DNA of 60,675 nt from UMGS1696 sp964634795 (lineage in GTDB: Bacteria > Bacillota > Clostridia > Oscillospirales > CAG-272): assembly GCA_964634795.1 (NCBI GenBank), contig CAZWLL010000007.1, positions 1-60,675 on the forward strand, in the 5' to 3' direction. Under the pieces are notes generated by a model. That model was not told where the DNA came from. It worked only from the letters and a program-made list of their open reading frames with translations, and did not search any database. Position 1 is the first letter of the stretch. Each line of letters begins with the position of its first letter. Below are positions 35,710-44,228 of the stretch, piece by piece. Position numbers and translations under genes: made by a program.

Positions 35710-36291
35710 ATGAATCTGAGTAAAGCCGTTCACAGAAGTTTTGTCATAGTAGTTATATTGGTTCTGTCACTTGCGGTCGGTTATGCATATTCGATAATCG
35801 GTCATCGCGCTGATTTAAAAAGTCACCCTCGTGAATACACGGAATATGTGGAAAAATATGCGGAAGAATACGGAGTTCCCGAATATATAATCTATGCGGT
35901 TATATTGGAGGAAAGCGGATTTACGAGCAACCTCGCGTCCGATGACGGCAGAGTAGGCCTAATGCAAATTTCCGCGGATGCTTTTTATGATATATCGGAT
36001 TTGCTCGACGAGGAAAACGAAATCGGAATACTTTACGACCCCGAAACCAATATCCGCTACGGAACATATTATTTATCCTATCTGTATACCGAATACAGCC
36101 GTTGGAAAAATGTTTATGCGGCATATCTGACGGATACCGAGCAATATGAAGCCTGGGCTGAAAATGCAAGTTATACAGATGAAAACGGAAACCTAAATTT
36201 TGTTCCCGATGACAATGTAAGTGAGAAAATCGAAAATATCGAAGAAGCAGCCGAGCTTTATAAAGAGCTCTATTATAATTTAAGCAATTAA
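35710..36291 (+). CDS. Membrane-anchored lytic transglycosylase (SLT domain)
   Basis: 193 residues. One N-terminal membrane helix (about 10-30), then the SLT fold with EYIIYAVILEESGFTSNLASDDGRVGLMQI; the second Glu of LEES is the candidate catalytic acid, and GLMQI and NIRYGTYYLSYLYTEY are family landmarks. It would cut peptidoglycan glycan chains outside the cell. The pairing with coaE is frequent in Clostridia. Confidence 0.9.
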   Translation: MNLSKAVHRSFVIVVILVLSLAVGYAYSIIGHRADLKSHPREYTEYVEKYAEEYGVPEYIIYAVILEESGFTSNLASDDGRVGLMQISADAFYDISDLLDEENEIGILYDPETNIRYGTYYLSYLYTEYSRWKNVYAAYLTDTEQYEAWAENASYTDENGNLNFVPDDNVSEKIENIEEAAELYKELYYNLSN

Positions 36292-36311
36292 GATGAAAGG
36301 ATATAATAAAA

Positions 36312-37724
36312 ATGAGTGAGAAGACAAAAGGTCAAACCTTAAAAGAAGAACTTTTCTATAAGAAGAAGAATGTTTTCGAGGTTAAAACACCCGAAGAACT
36401 TAATGCCGCAAAGGAATATGCAAAAAAGTATGCGGCATGGCTTGACAACGTAAAAACCGAGCGTGAAGCTGTAAAGATGTCTATAGCTATGCTTGAAAAA
36501 GAAGGCTATAAGGAATATAAGCTCGGTGATAAAATTGCCGCAGGTGATAAGCTTTATCTTAACAATCGCGGTAAGGGATTGTTCGCGTTCAGAGTAGGCA
36601 CGGAAAACATCGATAACGGTGTAAGAATCTGTGCGGCTCACATAGACTCTCCCAGACTTGATTTAAAGCAGCATCCTCTTTTCGAAAATGACGGAGTAGC
36701 ATATTTTAAGACTCACTATTACGGCGGAATCAGAAAATACCAGTGGGCTACCATTCCGCTTGCCGTTCACGGAGTTGTTACAAAAGCAGATGGCACCACA
36801 GTTGATGTAAAAATAGGTGATGAAGCCGGCGATCCCGTATTCTGCATAACAGACCTTCTCCCTCATCTCGCAAAGGATCAGAATGCACGTTCTCTCGGAC
36901 AGGCATTCACAGGTGAAGGACTTAATGTAATTCTCGGCACATCTCCCTATATCGAAGAAGACGGTAAAATTACTCCCGCAGATGAAAAAGCAAAGCTCAA
37001 CATTATGATAATGCTGAACGAAAAGTACGGTATTACCGAAGCTGATTTTATGAGCGCCGAGCTTTGCATAGTTCCCGCTCAGAATACCGTTGATGTCGGT
37101 ATGGACAGATGGCTTATCGGTTCATACGGTCACGATGACAGAGTATGCGCATATCCCGCACTTACCGCACTTATTGAAAGCAATGATTCCGTTCATACCT
37201 GCATGACAGTTCTTGCGGATAAAGAGGAAACGGGAAGCGACGGTATAAGCGGTATGCAGTGCTGCCTGCTGTTTGATATTATCGATGAACTCGCGAAAAA
37301 TCTCGGCGGCAACACAAACGTTGTTCGCATGAATTCCAAGTGTCTGTCTGCAGACGTAACTGTTTGCTATGACCCGAATTATCCCGAGGTTTCCGAAAAG
37401 CGCAACTCATCTATTATGCATTGCGGTGTCGGCCTTTCGAAATATACAGGTTCAGGCGGAAAAGGCGGTACAAACGATGCATCCGCTGAGCTTGTCGGAT
37501 ATGTCCGCAAAATATTCGATGATGCCGGTGTAATCTGGCAGACAGCAGAGCTCGGAAAGGTTGACCAGGGCGGCGGCGGAACAGTTGCGAAATACATTGC
37601 AAACCACAATATAGAAACTGTTGACATCGGTGTACCGGTACTTTCAATGCACGCTCCGTTTGAGCTGATTTCAAAAGCTGATTTGTATGAAGCTCACCGT
37701 GCATTCAGCGCGTTCTGCCACTAA
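36312..37724 (+). CDS. M18 family aspartyl-type metalloaminopeptidase
   Basis: 470 residues. AAHIDSPRLDLKQHPL (first zinc His), DKEETGSDG (catalytic Glu), GSYGHDDRVCAYPAL and a late His (SMHAPFELISKADLYEAHRAF) fit the M18 aminopeptidase I family, a dodecameric dizinc enzyme that trims N-terminal residues, often acidic or apolar. Last gene of the coaE group; a terminator follows. Confidence 0.93.
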   Translation: MSEKTKGQTLKEELFYKKKNVFEVKTPEELNAAKEYAKKYAAWLDNVKTEREAVKMSIAMLEKEGYKEYKLGDKIAAGDKLYLNNRGKGLFAFRVGTENIDNGVRICAAHIDSPRLDLKQHPLFENDGVAYFKTHYYGGIRKYQWATIPLAVHGVVTKADGTTVDVKIGDEAGDPVFCITDLLPHLAKDQNARSLGQAFTGEGLNVILGTSPYIEEDGKITPADEKAKLNIMIMLNEKYGITEADFMSAELCIVPAQNTVDVGMDRWLIGSYGHDDRVCAYPALTALIESNDSVHTCMTVLADKEETGSDGISGMQCCLLFDIIDELAKNLGGNTNVVRMNSKCLSADVTVCYDPNYPEVSEKRNSSIMHCGVGLSKYTGSGGKGGTNDASAELVGYVRKIFDDAGVIWQTAELGKVDQGGGGTVAKYIANHNIETVDIGVPVLSMHAPFELISKADLYEAHRAFSAFCH

Positions 37725-37739
37725 TCAATAAAGATATTT

Positions 37740-37777
37740 CCGGTGTATCTTTTGTTGTACACCGGATTATGCTTTTT
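37740..37777 (+). terminator. Terminator behind the M18 peptidase
   Basis: CCGGTGTA (37740-37747) and TACACCGG (37758-37765), followed by ATTATGCTTTTT. Confidence 0.75.
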
Positions 37778-37805
37778 ATAAATCATATTTTTAACGGATG
37801 GTTTT

Positions 37806-38876
37806 ATGCTCGACAAACTTAAAGAAGCTGAAGCAAGATTCGAAAATATAGAATCGGAGCTTTCGAAAAGCGAAACTATGCAGGATATGGAACGCTTTAC
37901 CGCACTGATGAAGGATAGAGCGAACCTTGCTCCTGTTATTGAAAAATATAGGGAATATAAAAAGGCTGTCAGCGATTCCGAGGAAGCGCTCATGCTGCTT
38001 GAAACCGAGAATGATCCCGAATTACGTGAAATGGCTGAAGAAGAACTTAAAAGCGCTAAATCAAATGCGGCTAAATTTGAGGAAGAGCTTAAAATATTAC
38101 TTCTTCCCAAAGATCCGATGGATGAAAAAAACGTTATGATCGAAATAAGAGCCGGTGCAGGCGGAGACGAGGCTGCTTTATTTGCAGGCGTGCTGTATCG
38201 TATGTATACGATGTATGCCGATATAATGAAGTATAAAACCGAAACCGTAAGCATGAATGAAACCGGACTCGGAGGCTTTCGCGAAATTACGTTTATGATT
38301 ACAGGAAAAGGTGCATATTCACGTTTTAAGTACGAGAGCGGTGTACATCGTGTTCAAAGAGTGCCTGAAACAGAATCATCCGGAAGAATACACACATCTA
38401 CCGCAACAGTTGCCGTGCTTCCCGAGGCTGAGGACGTCGAGGTAGAGATAAATCAGAACGATCTCGAAATCGAAACAATCAAATCAAGCGGAGCTGGCGG
38501 ACAGCATGTCAATAAAACCGAATCTGCAATACGTCTTCTTCACAAACCGACAGGTATTGTAATTGAATGTCAGGATGAACGCAGCCAATTCAAAAACCGT
38601 GATAAAGCGATGAAGCTCCTCAGAGCAAAGCTGTACGATATGAAGACACGTGAGCAGAACGAAAAAATAGCAAGCGAAAGACGTTCTCAAGTCGGAACAG
38701 GTGACAGAAGCGAAAGGATACGCACGTATAACTATCCGCAGGGAAGAGTAACCGACCACAGAATAGGCTACACTATTTATTCACTTGAAAGTTTTCTCAA
38801 CGGAAATATCGACGATATGATTGATGCCCTTGCTACAGCCGATACCGCGGCTAAATTGCAGAACGGAGATATTTGA
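37806..38876 (+). CDS. prfA: Peptide chain release factor 1
   Basis: 356 residues. The GGQ motif sits at 231-233 (SGAGGQHVNKTESAIR), and the anticodon-like loop region (VHRVQRVPETESSGRIHTSTATV) is present. RF1 reads UAA and UAG. It begins a three-gene group with tsaC (6 bases) and the GH125 gene (13 bases). The usual prmC/hemK partner is absent here. Confidence 0.97.
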   Translation: MLDKLKEAEARFENIESELSKSETMQDMERFTALMKDRANLAPVIEKYREYKKAVSDSEEALMLLETENDPELREMAEEELKSAKSNAAKFEEELKILLLPKDPMDEKNVMIEIRAGAGGDEAALFAGVLYRMYTMYADIMKYKTETVSMNETGLGGFREITFMITGKGAYSRFKYESGVHRVQRVPETESSGRIHTSTATVAVLPEAEDVEVEINQNDLEIETIKSSGAGGQHVNKTESAIRLLHKPTGIVIECQDERSQFKNRDKAMKLLRAKLYDMKTREQNEKIASERRSQVGTGDRSERIRTYNYPQGRVTDHRIGYTIYSLESFLNGNIDDMIDALATADTAAKLQNGDI

Positions 38877-38882
38877 TTTACA

Positions 38883-39935
38883 ATGAAGACAGAATATTTA
38901 AAGACAACAGGTACCGAATCCGATATCGAAATAATCAACAAAGCCGCAGAGGTTATAAAGTCGGGAGGCATTGTTGCGATTCCTACCGAAACCGTATACG
39001 GACTTGCGGGCAGTGCGCTTATCGAAAGCTCGGCTGAGAAAATATTTGCGGCGAAAGGCAGACCTGCCGATAACCCGCTGATTGTGCATGTGGCTTACCC
39101 TGCAGAAGCGGAAAGAATAGCTTATCCGAATGAAATGTATTATAAGCTCGCTGAAAAATTCATGCCGGGACCTCTTACTATTATCTTAAAAAAGCGTGAT
39201 ATTCTTCCGAATACCGTAACAGCGGGACTTGATACGGTCGGTATTCGATGCCCGTCGAATCCTATTGCGCATAAGCTCATTGAGGTATCGGGGCATCCTA
39301 TAGCGGCACCGAGTGCTAATCGCTCCGGTATTCCGTCCCCAACAAACGCACATCATGTGCTTGAGGATATGGACGGAAGAATCGATATGATAATTGATGG
39401 CGGGGACTGCGAATTCGGTCTTGAATCTACCGTTATCAAGCTTGACGGAAACGGCTGTGTGGTATTGCGCCCCGGTGCGATTACAACCGATATGCTTGCC
39501 GAAGTGTGTGATAAGGTTGTTGTGTCACCCGCAGTTGTGGAGCCGTCTCTTGCGAATAATATCAAACCCGAATCCCCCGGAATGAAATATAAGCATTATG
39601 CACCTAAAGCAGACGTAAACCTTATCGATGCCGATGATGAAACCTTTATAAGCTATGTGCATGAAAATGCACACGGCAAATACGGACTCCTTATATCCAA
39701 TGAAGATGCAGGCTATTTCAGCGGAGGTGTAATGCTTCTTCTCGGCCCGAAGGGGGATGCAAAGGAAGCATCAAGACGTCTCTTTAATCTTCTCAGACGT
39801 GCAGATGAATTGAACCTTGATACGGTTTACGCTAAGCTTCCTCCGGCATCGGGTGAATATCTTGCGTTTTACAATCGAATAATCAGAGCGGCAGGATGTA
39901 AAATAATCAAACTCAAAAAAAATAAAACGTATTGA
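38883..39935 (+). CDS. L-threonylcarbamoyladenylate synthase (Sua5 form)
   Basis: 350 residues: the YrdC/TsaC domain (about 15-205: IVAIPTETVYGLAGSAL, AKGRPADNPLIVHV, FMPGPLTIILKK, GIRCPSNPIAHKLI, PSANRSGIPSPTNAHHV, STVIKLDGNGCVVLRPGAIT) with a C-terminal Sua5 domain (GMKYKHYAPKADVNLI...). It makes the TC-AMP used for t6A at position 37 of ANN-decoding tRNAs. The full-length Sua5 form is the Firmicutes/archaeal type. Follows prfA by 6 bases. Confidence 0.95.
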   Translation: MKTEYLKTTGTESDIEIINKAAEVIKSGGIVAIPTETVYGLAGSALIESSAEKIFAAKGRPADNPLIVHVAYPAEAERIAYPNEMYYKLAEKFMPGPLTIILKKRDILPNTVTAGLDTVGIRCPSNPIAHKLIEVSGHPIAAPSANRSGIPSPTNAHHVLEDMDGRIDMIIDGGDCEFGLESTVIKLDGNGCVVLRPGAITTDMLAEVCDKVVVSPAVVEPSLANNIKPESPGMKYKHYAPKADVNLIDADDETFISYVHENAHGKYGLLISNEDAGYFSGGVMLLLGPKGDAKEASRRLFNLLRRADELNLDTVYAKLPPASGEYLAFYNRIIRAAGCKIIKLKKNKTY

Positions 39936-39948
39936 AAAGGGAAAAATT

Positions 39949-41232
39949 ATGTCATACGTAACCGAAAAGATGAATAATTATGTCGCGGATATCCAAGACA
40001 AACTGATTAAAAAAGGCAGACCTCAGATTGCCGAGATGTTCAAAGCAACATATCTTAATACTATTGAAACAACAGTGAAAATGGATGAACACGGTGCTTT
40101 TGTTATTACAGGCGATATTCCCGCAATGTGGCTCCGTGACTCGTCAGCTCAGGTAAGACATTATCTGCCTCTTACAAAAGAAGATGCGGATATCAGAAAT
40201 CTTGTCGCAAGCCTGATTAAGAGACAGGCGTACTGCATTACCTGTGATCCGTATGCAAATGCTTTTAACCGCACCGGTGATAAAATAACGCAATGGGGAC
40301 TCGTTGATAAAACGGAATACAATAATCCCATGGCATGGGAAAGAAAATACGAAGTTGATTCATTATGCTATCCCGTAAACCTTGCTTATCATTTCTGGAA
40401 AGCATCCGAATCGACAGAACACTTTGATGACAGCTTTAAAAAGGCATGTGAAAAAATACTTGATGTATTTGAAACAGAGCAATATCACGAGGAAAAATCA
40501 AAGTATCGTTTTGAGAGAACAAACTGCCCGCCGACGGATACACTTTGCAATGAAGGCAAAGGCTCTCCCGTTGCTTATACGGGTATGACATGGTCGGGAT
40601 TCAGACCGAGTGACGATTCCTGTACATACCATTATCTTATTCCGTCGGAAATGTTCGCATCGGTAATTCTCGGATATATGGTTGAGTTTGCCGATAAGGT
40701 ATATAAGGATAATTCTCTTTCCGCACGTGCGTCAAAACTGAAATCCGAAATCGATGAAGGAATTTCTAAATACGCAATTTACAATCATCCCGAGTTCGGT
40801 AAAATATATGCGTATGAAACCGACGGTTTAGGCAACTACAATCTTATGGATGACGCCAATGTGCCGAGCCTCCTTTCCCTGCCGTATCTCGGATATTGCA
40901 CAACGGACGATGAAATATACAAAAATACGAGAAAGTTTATTCTTTCACCCGCTAATCCGTATTATTACGAAGGTAAAGCGGCAAAAGGTATAGGAAGTCC
41001 GCATACACCTAAGGATTATATATGGCATGTATCACTTGCAATGCAGGGACTGACATCCGATAATGACGATGAGATAAATTACCTTCTTGATTTATTTGAA
41101 ACGACAACTGCGGGAACAGGACTCATGCATGAAGGATTTAATGTTGATAATCCGGATAAATTTACACGCTCATGGTTTGCTTGGGCAAATTCGATTTTTG
41201 CCGAATTTGTTATTCACGCAGCTGAGAGATAA
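39949..41232 (+). CDS. GH125 exo-alpha-1,6-mannosidase
   Basis: 427 residues. ITGDIPAMWLRDSSAQVRHYLPL is the GH125 hallmark; GMTWSGFRPSDDSCTYHYLIPSEMFA, YDIWHVSLAMQG-like (KDYIWHVSLAMQG) and LMHEGFNVDNPDKFTRSWFAWANSIFAEF follow. The family cuts non-reducing alpha-1,6-mannose from N-glycans without metal. It has no signal peptide, so it acts inside on imported glycan pieces. Its position behind prfA and tsaC is odd and may be chance operon sharing. Confidence 0.93.
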   Translation: MSYVTEKMNNYVADIQDKLIKKGRPQIAEMFKATYLNTIETTVKMDEHGAFVITGDIPAMWLRDSSAQVRHYLPLTKEDADIRNLVASLIKRQAYCITCDPYANAFNRTGDKITQWGLVDKTEYNNPMAWERKYEVDSLCYPVNLAYHFWKASESTEHFDDSFKKACEKILDVFETEQYHEEKSKYRFERTNCPPTDTLCNEGKGSPVAYTGMTWSGFRPSDDSCTYHYLIPSEMFASVILGYMVEFADKVYKDNSLSARASKLKSEIDEGISKYAIYNHPEFGKIYAYETDGLGNYNLMDDANVPSLLSLPYLGYCTTDDEIYKNTRKFILSPANPYYYEGKAAKGIGSPHTPKDYIWHVSLAMQGLTSDNDDEINYLLDLFETTTAGTGLMHEGFNVDNPDKFTRSWFAWANSIFAEFVIHAAER

Positions 41233-41244
41233 TTATCTTCACGC

Positions 41245-41286
41245 ATCAAGCAGTTATAGAAAATACTATGACTGCTTGATTTGTGT
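41245..41286 (+). terminator. Hairpin behind the GH125 gene
   Basis: ATCAAGCAGT(TATAG) and (CTATG)ACTGCTTGAT give a long stem with one mismatch, followed by TTGTGT. A modest terminator. Confidence 0.6.
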
Positions 41287-41344
41287 AAAACAGATATAAT
41301 CGCAAATATATAAAAATACAAACTTAACGAGAGAATTACAGAAA

Positions 41345-43564
41345 ATGCCAAGAAAAAAGAACAACAACGAGGGAGAAATAAAGAAAACTCAGGCTATAAT
41401 AAGCGAACAGCCTATTGTCGATACAATAGAACACAACTATATGCCGTACGCTATGAGTGTCATTGTTTCAAGAGCCATACCTGAAATAGACGGCTTCAAG
41501 CCTTCGCACAGAAAGCTTCTTTACACTATGTATAAGCTCGGTCTTATGACCGGAAACAGAATGAAGAGTGCAACGGTAGCGGGCAGAACTATGGCACTGA
41601 ATCCTCACGGAGACGCCGGTATATATGATACTCTTGTAAGACTTACAAGAGACAACGAATCTCTGCTCCATCCGTTTATAGACTCGAAAGGCTCATTCGG
41701 TAAGCATTACAGCGGAGACGCAGCTGCGGCACCGAGATACACAGAGGTTAAGCTTGAGCCTTTTTGTGCCGAAATATTCGGCGGAATAGATAAAGACGCG
41801 GTTGACATGGTGCCAAACTACGACAATACGATGCTTGAGCCTGCACTTTTGCCGACTTCTTTTCCGAACATATTGGTTTCACCGAACATGGGTATTGCCG
41901 TCGGACTGCAGTCACAGATATGTTCTTTTAACTTAGCCGAGGTATGCGACGGAACGATAGCATTGCTGAAAAATCCCAAAATTACAACGGATAAGCTGCT
42001 TGATATTATTAAGGCTCCGGATTTTTCAACCGGAGGAGAGCTTATCTACGACAGGGAGCAGCTTAAAAAGATATACGAAACCGGTGACGGAAGCTTTAAG
42101 GTTCGCTCAAAATACAGATATGATGCGAAAAACAGTTTAATCGAGATAACGGAAATACCGTATTCGACATCAATAGATGTCATTTTGAAAAGATTGACCG
42201 ACCTGCTTAAGGACGGCAAGTTCCGTGAAATATCCGATGTACGAGACGAAATAGACTTATCGGGATTCAAACTGACAATAGATATAAAAAAAGGAACCGA
42301 TCCTGATGTTCTGATGTCTAAGCTGTTTCATACTACAACATTAGAGGATGGTTTTCCGTGCAATTTCAACGTGTTGATTAACGGCTCTCCAATACAGTTG
42401 GGGGTACGAGGAATTCTTGAAGAATGGATTAAGTTCAGAATGAACTGTGTCAAGCGAGAGCTGACATTTGAACTTGACCGTAAAAAGGAAAAGCTTCATC
42501 TTTTAAGAGGCTTGGGAAAAATACTTGTTGATATTGATAAAGCTATTAAAATCGTTCGCGAAACAGAACGTGAGTCAGACGTAGTACCGCGACTGATGGA
42601 AGGCTTTTCCATTGATGAAATTCAAGCGGATTATATTGCCGAAATCAAGCTCCGTCATTTGAATCGTGAGTATATTATCGAAAGAATACGTGAGTTGGAC
42701 AGCCTGCAAAAGGAAATAGCCGAACTCGAGGGTATCATTGCCGATGATGTGAAATTAAAGGATGTTATCGCGAAACAACTTAGTACCGTTAAGAAAAAGT
42801 ACGGAATTCCGAGAAAAACATCTATAATAGAGGTTGACGAGGACGCCGTTACATACGATGAATCGGAAACGGAAAACTATGATGTTTTCCTTGTGCTTAC
42901 AAAAGAAGGCTATTTCAAGAAAATTACCCGTCAATCTATCATGCGCGCTAACGAACAGAAGATGAAGGACGGAGATGAAATTCTTAATTGCGAAAATTCA
43001 AACAATCTTTCGGAATTGATATTCTTCACGGATAAGGCACAGGCATATAAATGCAAAACAGCCGATCTCGATGTCGTTAAGGCATCCGCGCTCGGAGAGT
43101 TTATTGCCGCCAAGCTCGGTTTTGAGGATGACGAGAAGCCTGTTATGATGAAGGCATTGAACAGCTATTCACAGGATGACAATTTCATCTTTATTTTTAA
43201 AAACGGCAAAGGCGTAAAGATTCCCGTTACCGCATACGAAACAAAAACAAACAGACGTAAGCTCACCGGTGCATTTTCCGACTCTTCACCGATAGCCGCG
43301 GTTATTTACGAGCACGAACCGATTGACATATTCATTCAGAACAGTGCTGATAAGGGAATACTCATTAGCTCTGAATTAATTCCGAAGAAAACGACACGTT
43401 CTTCAGCCGGAGTTACATTGTTTAATATGAAGAGCGGTGTCGAGATTACCTCTGTTGAATACGGCGAGCAAATCGATAAAGAAAAAACATCTAAATGCAG
43501 GAAGAACAAAATTCCGGCAACAGGTGTTGCGGTTAAGAAAAACGAGCAGATATCGATGGAGTAA
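41345..43564 (+). CDS. DNA gyrase/topoisomerase IV A-type subunit (ParC-like), unpaired
   Basis: 739 residues. Winged-helix core with catalytic tyrosine Y132 in AAAAPRYTEVKL, preceded by GRTMALNPHGDAGIYDTLVRL and GSFGKHYSGD. The coiled-coil gate (about 360-460) and a C-terminal beta-pinwheel region follow. It lacks a recognisable GyrA box of the QRRGGKG type, which favours the ParC-like class. The ParE-like partner is not in the window. SD before ATG 41345 is weak. It is upstream of an exported protein gene with its own promoter. Confidence 0.9.
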   Translation: MPRKKNNNEGEIKKTQAIISEQPIVDTIEHNYMPYAMSVIVSRAIPEIDGFKPSHRKLLYTMYKLGLMTGNRMKSATVAGRTMALNPHGDAGIYDTLVRLTRDNESLLHPFIDSKGSFGKHYSGDAAAAPRYTEVKLEPFCAEIFGGIDKDAVDMVPNYDNTMLEPALLPTSFPNILVSPNMGIAVGLQSQICSFNLAEVCDGTIALLKNPKITTDKLLDIIKAPDFSTGGELIYDREQLKKIYETGDGSFKVRSKYRYDAKNSLIEITEIPYSTSIDVILKRLTDLLKDGKFREISDVRDEIDLSGFKLTIDIKKGTDPDVLMSKLFHTTTLEDGFPCNFNVLINGSPIQLGVRGILEEWIKFRMNCVKRELTFELDRKKEKLHLLRGLGKILVDIDKAIKIVRETERESDVVPRLMEGFSIDEIQADYIAEIKLRHLNREYIIERIRELDSLQKEIAELEGIIADDVKLKDVIAKQLSTVKKKYGIPRKTSIIEVDEDAVTYDESETENYDVFLVLTKEGYFKKITRQSIMRANEQKMKDGDEILNCENSNNLSELIFFTDKAQAYKCKTADLDVVKASALGEFIAAKLGFEDDEKPVMMKALNSYSQDDNFIFIFKNGKGVKIPVTAYETKTNRRKLTGAFSDSSPIAAVIYEHEPIDIFIQNSADKGILISSELIPKKTTRSSAGVTLFNMKSGVEITSVEYGEQIDKEKTSKCRKNKIPATGVAVKKNEQISME

Positions 43565-43631
43565 ACCGCGTAGGTATAGTAGACAAAATGTAAATTTTCA
43601 CTTACAGCGCATGGAGAGTTTACCGTAAGTA

Positions 43632-43660
43632 TTGAAATTATATACACTTAAGTGTATAAT
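43632..43660 (+). promoter_or_regulatory. Promoter with embedded 18-base palindrome
   Basis: TTGAAA (43632-43637), 17 bases, TATAAT (43655-43660). The perfect palindrome TATACACTTAAGTGTATA (43641-43658) covers the spacer and most of the -10 box, so a dimeric regulator bound there would block polymerase. Confidence 0.75.
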
Positions 43661-43691
43661 ACCAATATGTAAAAACGAAAGGGCTACTGTT

Positions 43692-44228
43692 ATGAAAAAG
43701 AAAAAAATAATAATCATCGCATCGATAGCCGCTCTTGTTGCCGGTTTGGCAATGACCGTAGCCGCAGCTTATGACAGCTCATCCGATCCGCTTATAACGC
43801 TCAGTTATCTGCGAGATGTATTTAAATCGGAGCTTATGACCGAGATTGACGAAAAGCTTGCCGAATATTCGCAAAATAACGTCAGCGACAATGTATCTGA
43901 CGATACAAGCGAGGAGACAGAACAGGAAGTTACTTCAAACACAGCCGCATCACAAAGTTATGAGGTAATAGAGCTTACAAACGGTGATGCCTTGTATGCT
44001 GTGTCCGCATGTGAAATTATACTGCGTTCCGGAAGTGCAGTATGCACGGCTCCCGACGCTAATCAGGGAATAGCGGATATGACCGATGCATCGGAAATAT
44101 ACAACGGATATTCATTGAGCAAAAATCATCTTTGTCTTATCCCGCGCGGAGACGGCAGAGGTGTTGTTGCGGCTTCCGAATCAGTGTATATCATGGTAAG
44201 GGGTGACTATACAATTGTTGAAAACTAA
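43692..44228 (+). CDS. Exported or membrane-anchored protein of unknown function
   Basis: 178 residues from ATG 43692 (MKKKKIIIIASIAALVAGLAMTVAAAYD). The first 25 residues form a membrane or signal segment. Then comes an acidic Ser/Thr linker and a small domain (EVIELTNGDALYAVSACEIILRSGSAVCTAP...RGVVAASESVYIMVRGDYTIVEN) that looks like an all-beta fold. It overlaps the SpoIID-domain gene and is likely co-transcribed. I do not recognise a named family. Confidence 0.6.
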   Translation: MKKKKIIIIASIAALVAGLAMTVAAAYDSSSDPLITLSYLRDVFKSELMTEIDEKLAEYSQNNVSDNVSDDTSEETEQEVTSNTAASQSYEVIELTNGDALYAVSACEIILRSGSAVCTAPDANQGIADMTDASEIYNGYSLSKNHLCLIPRGDGRGVVAASESVYIMVRGDYTIVEN

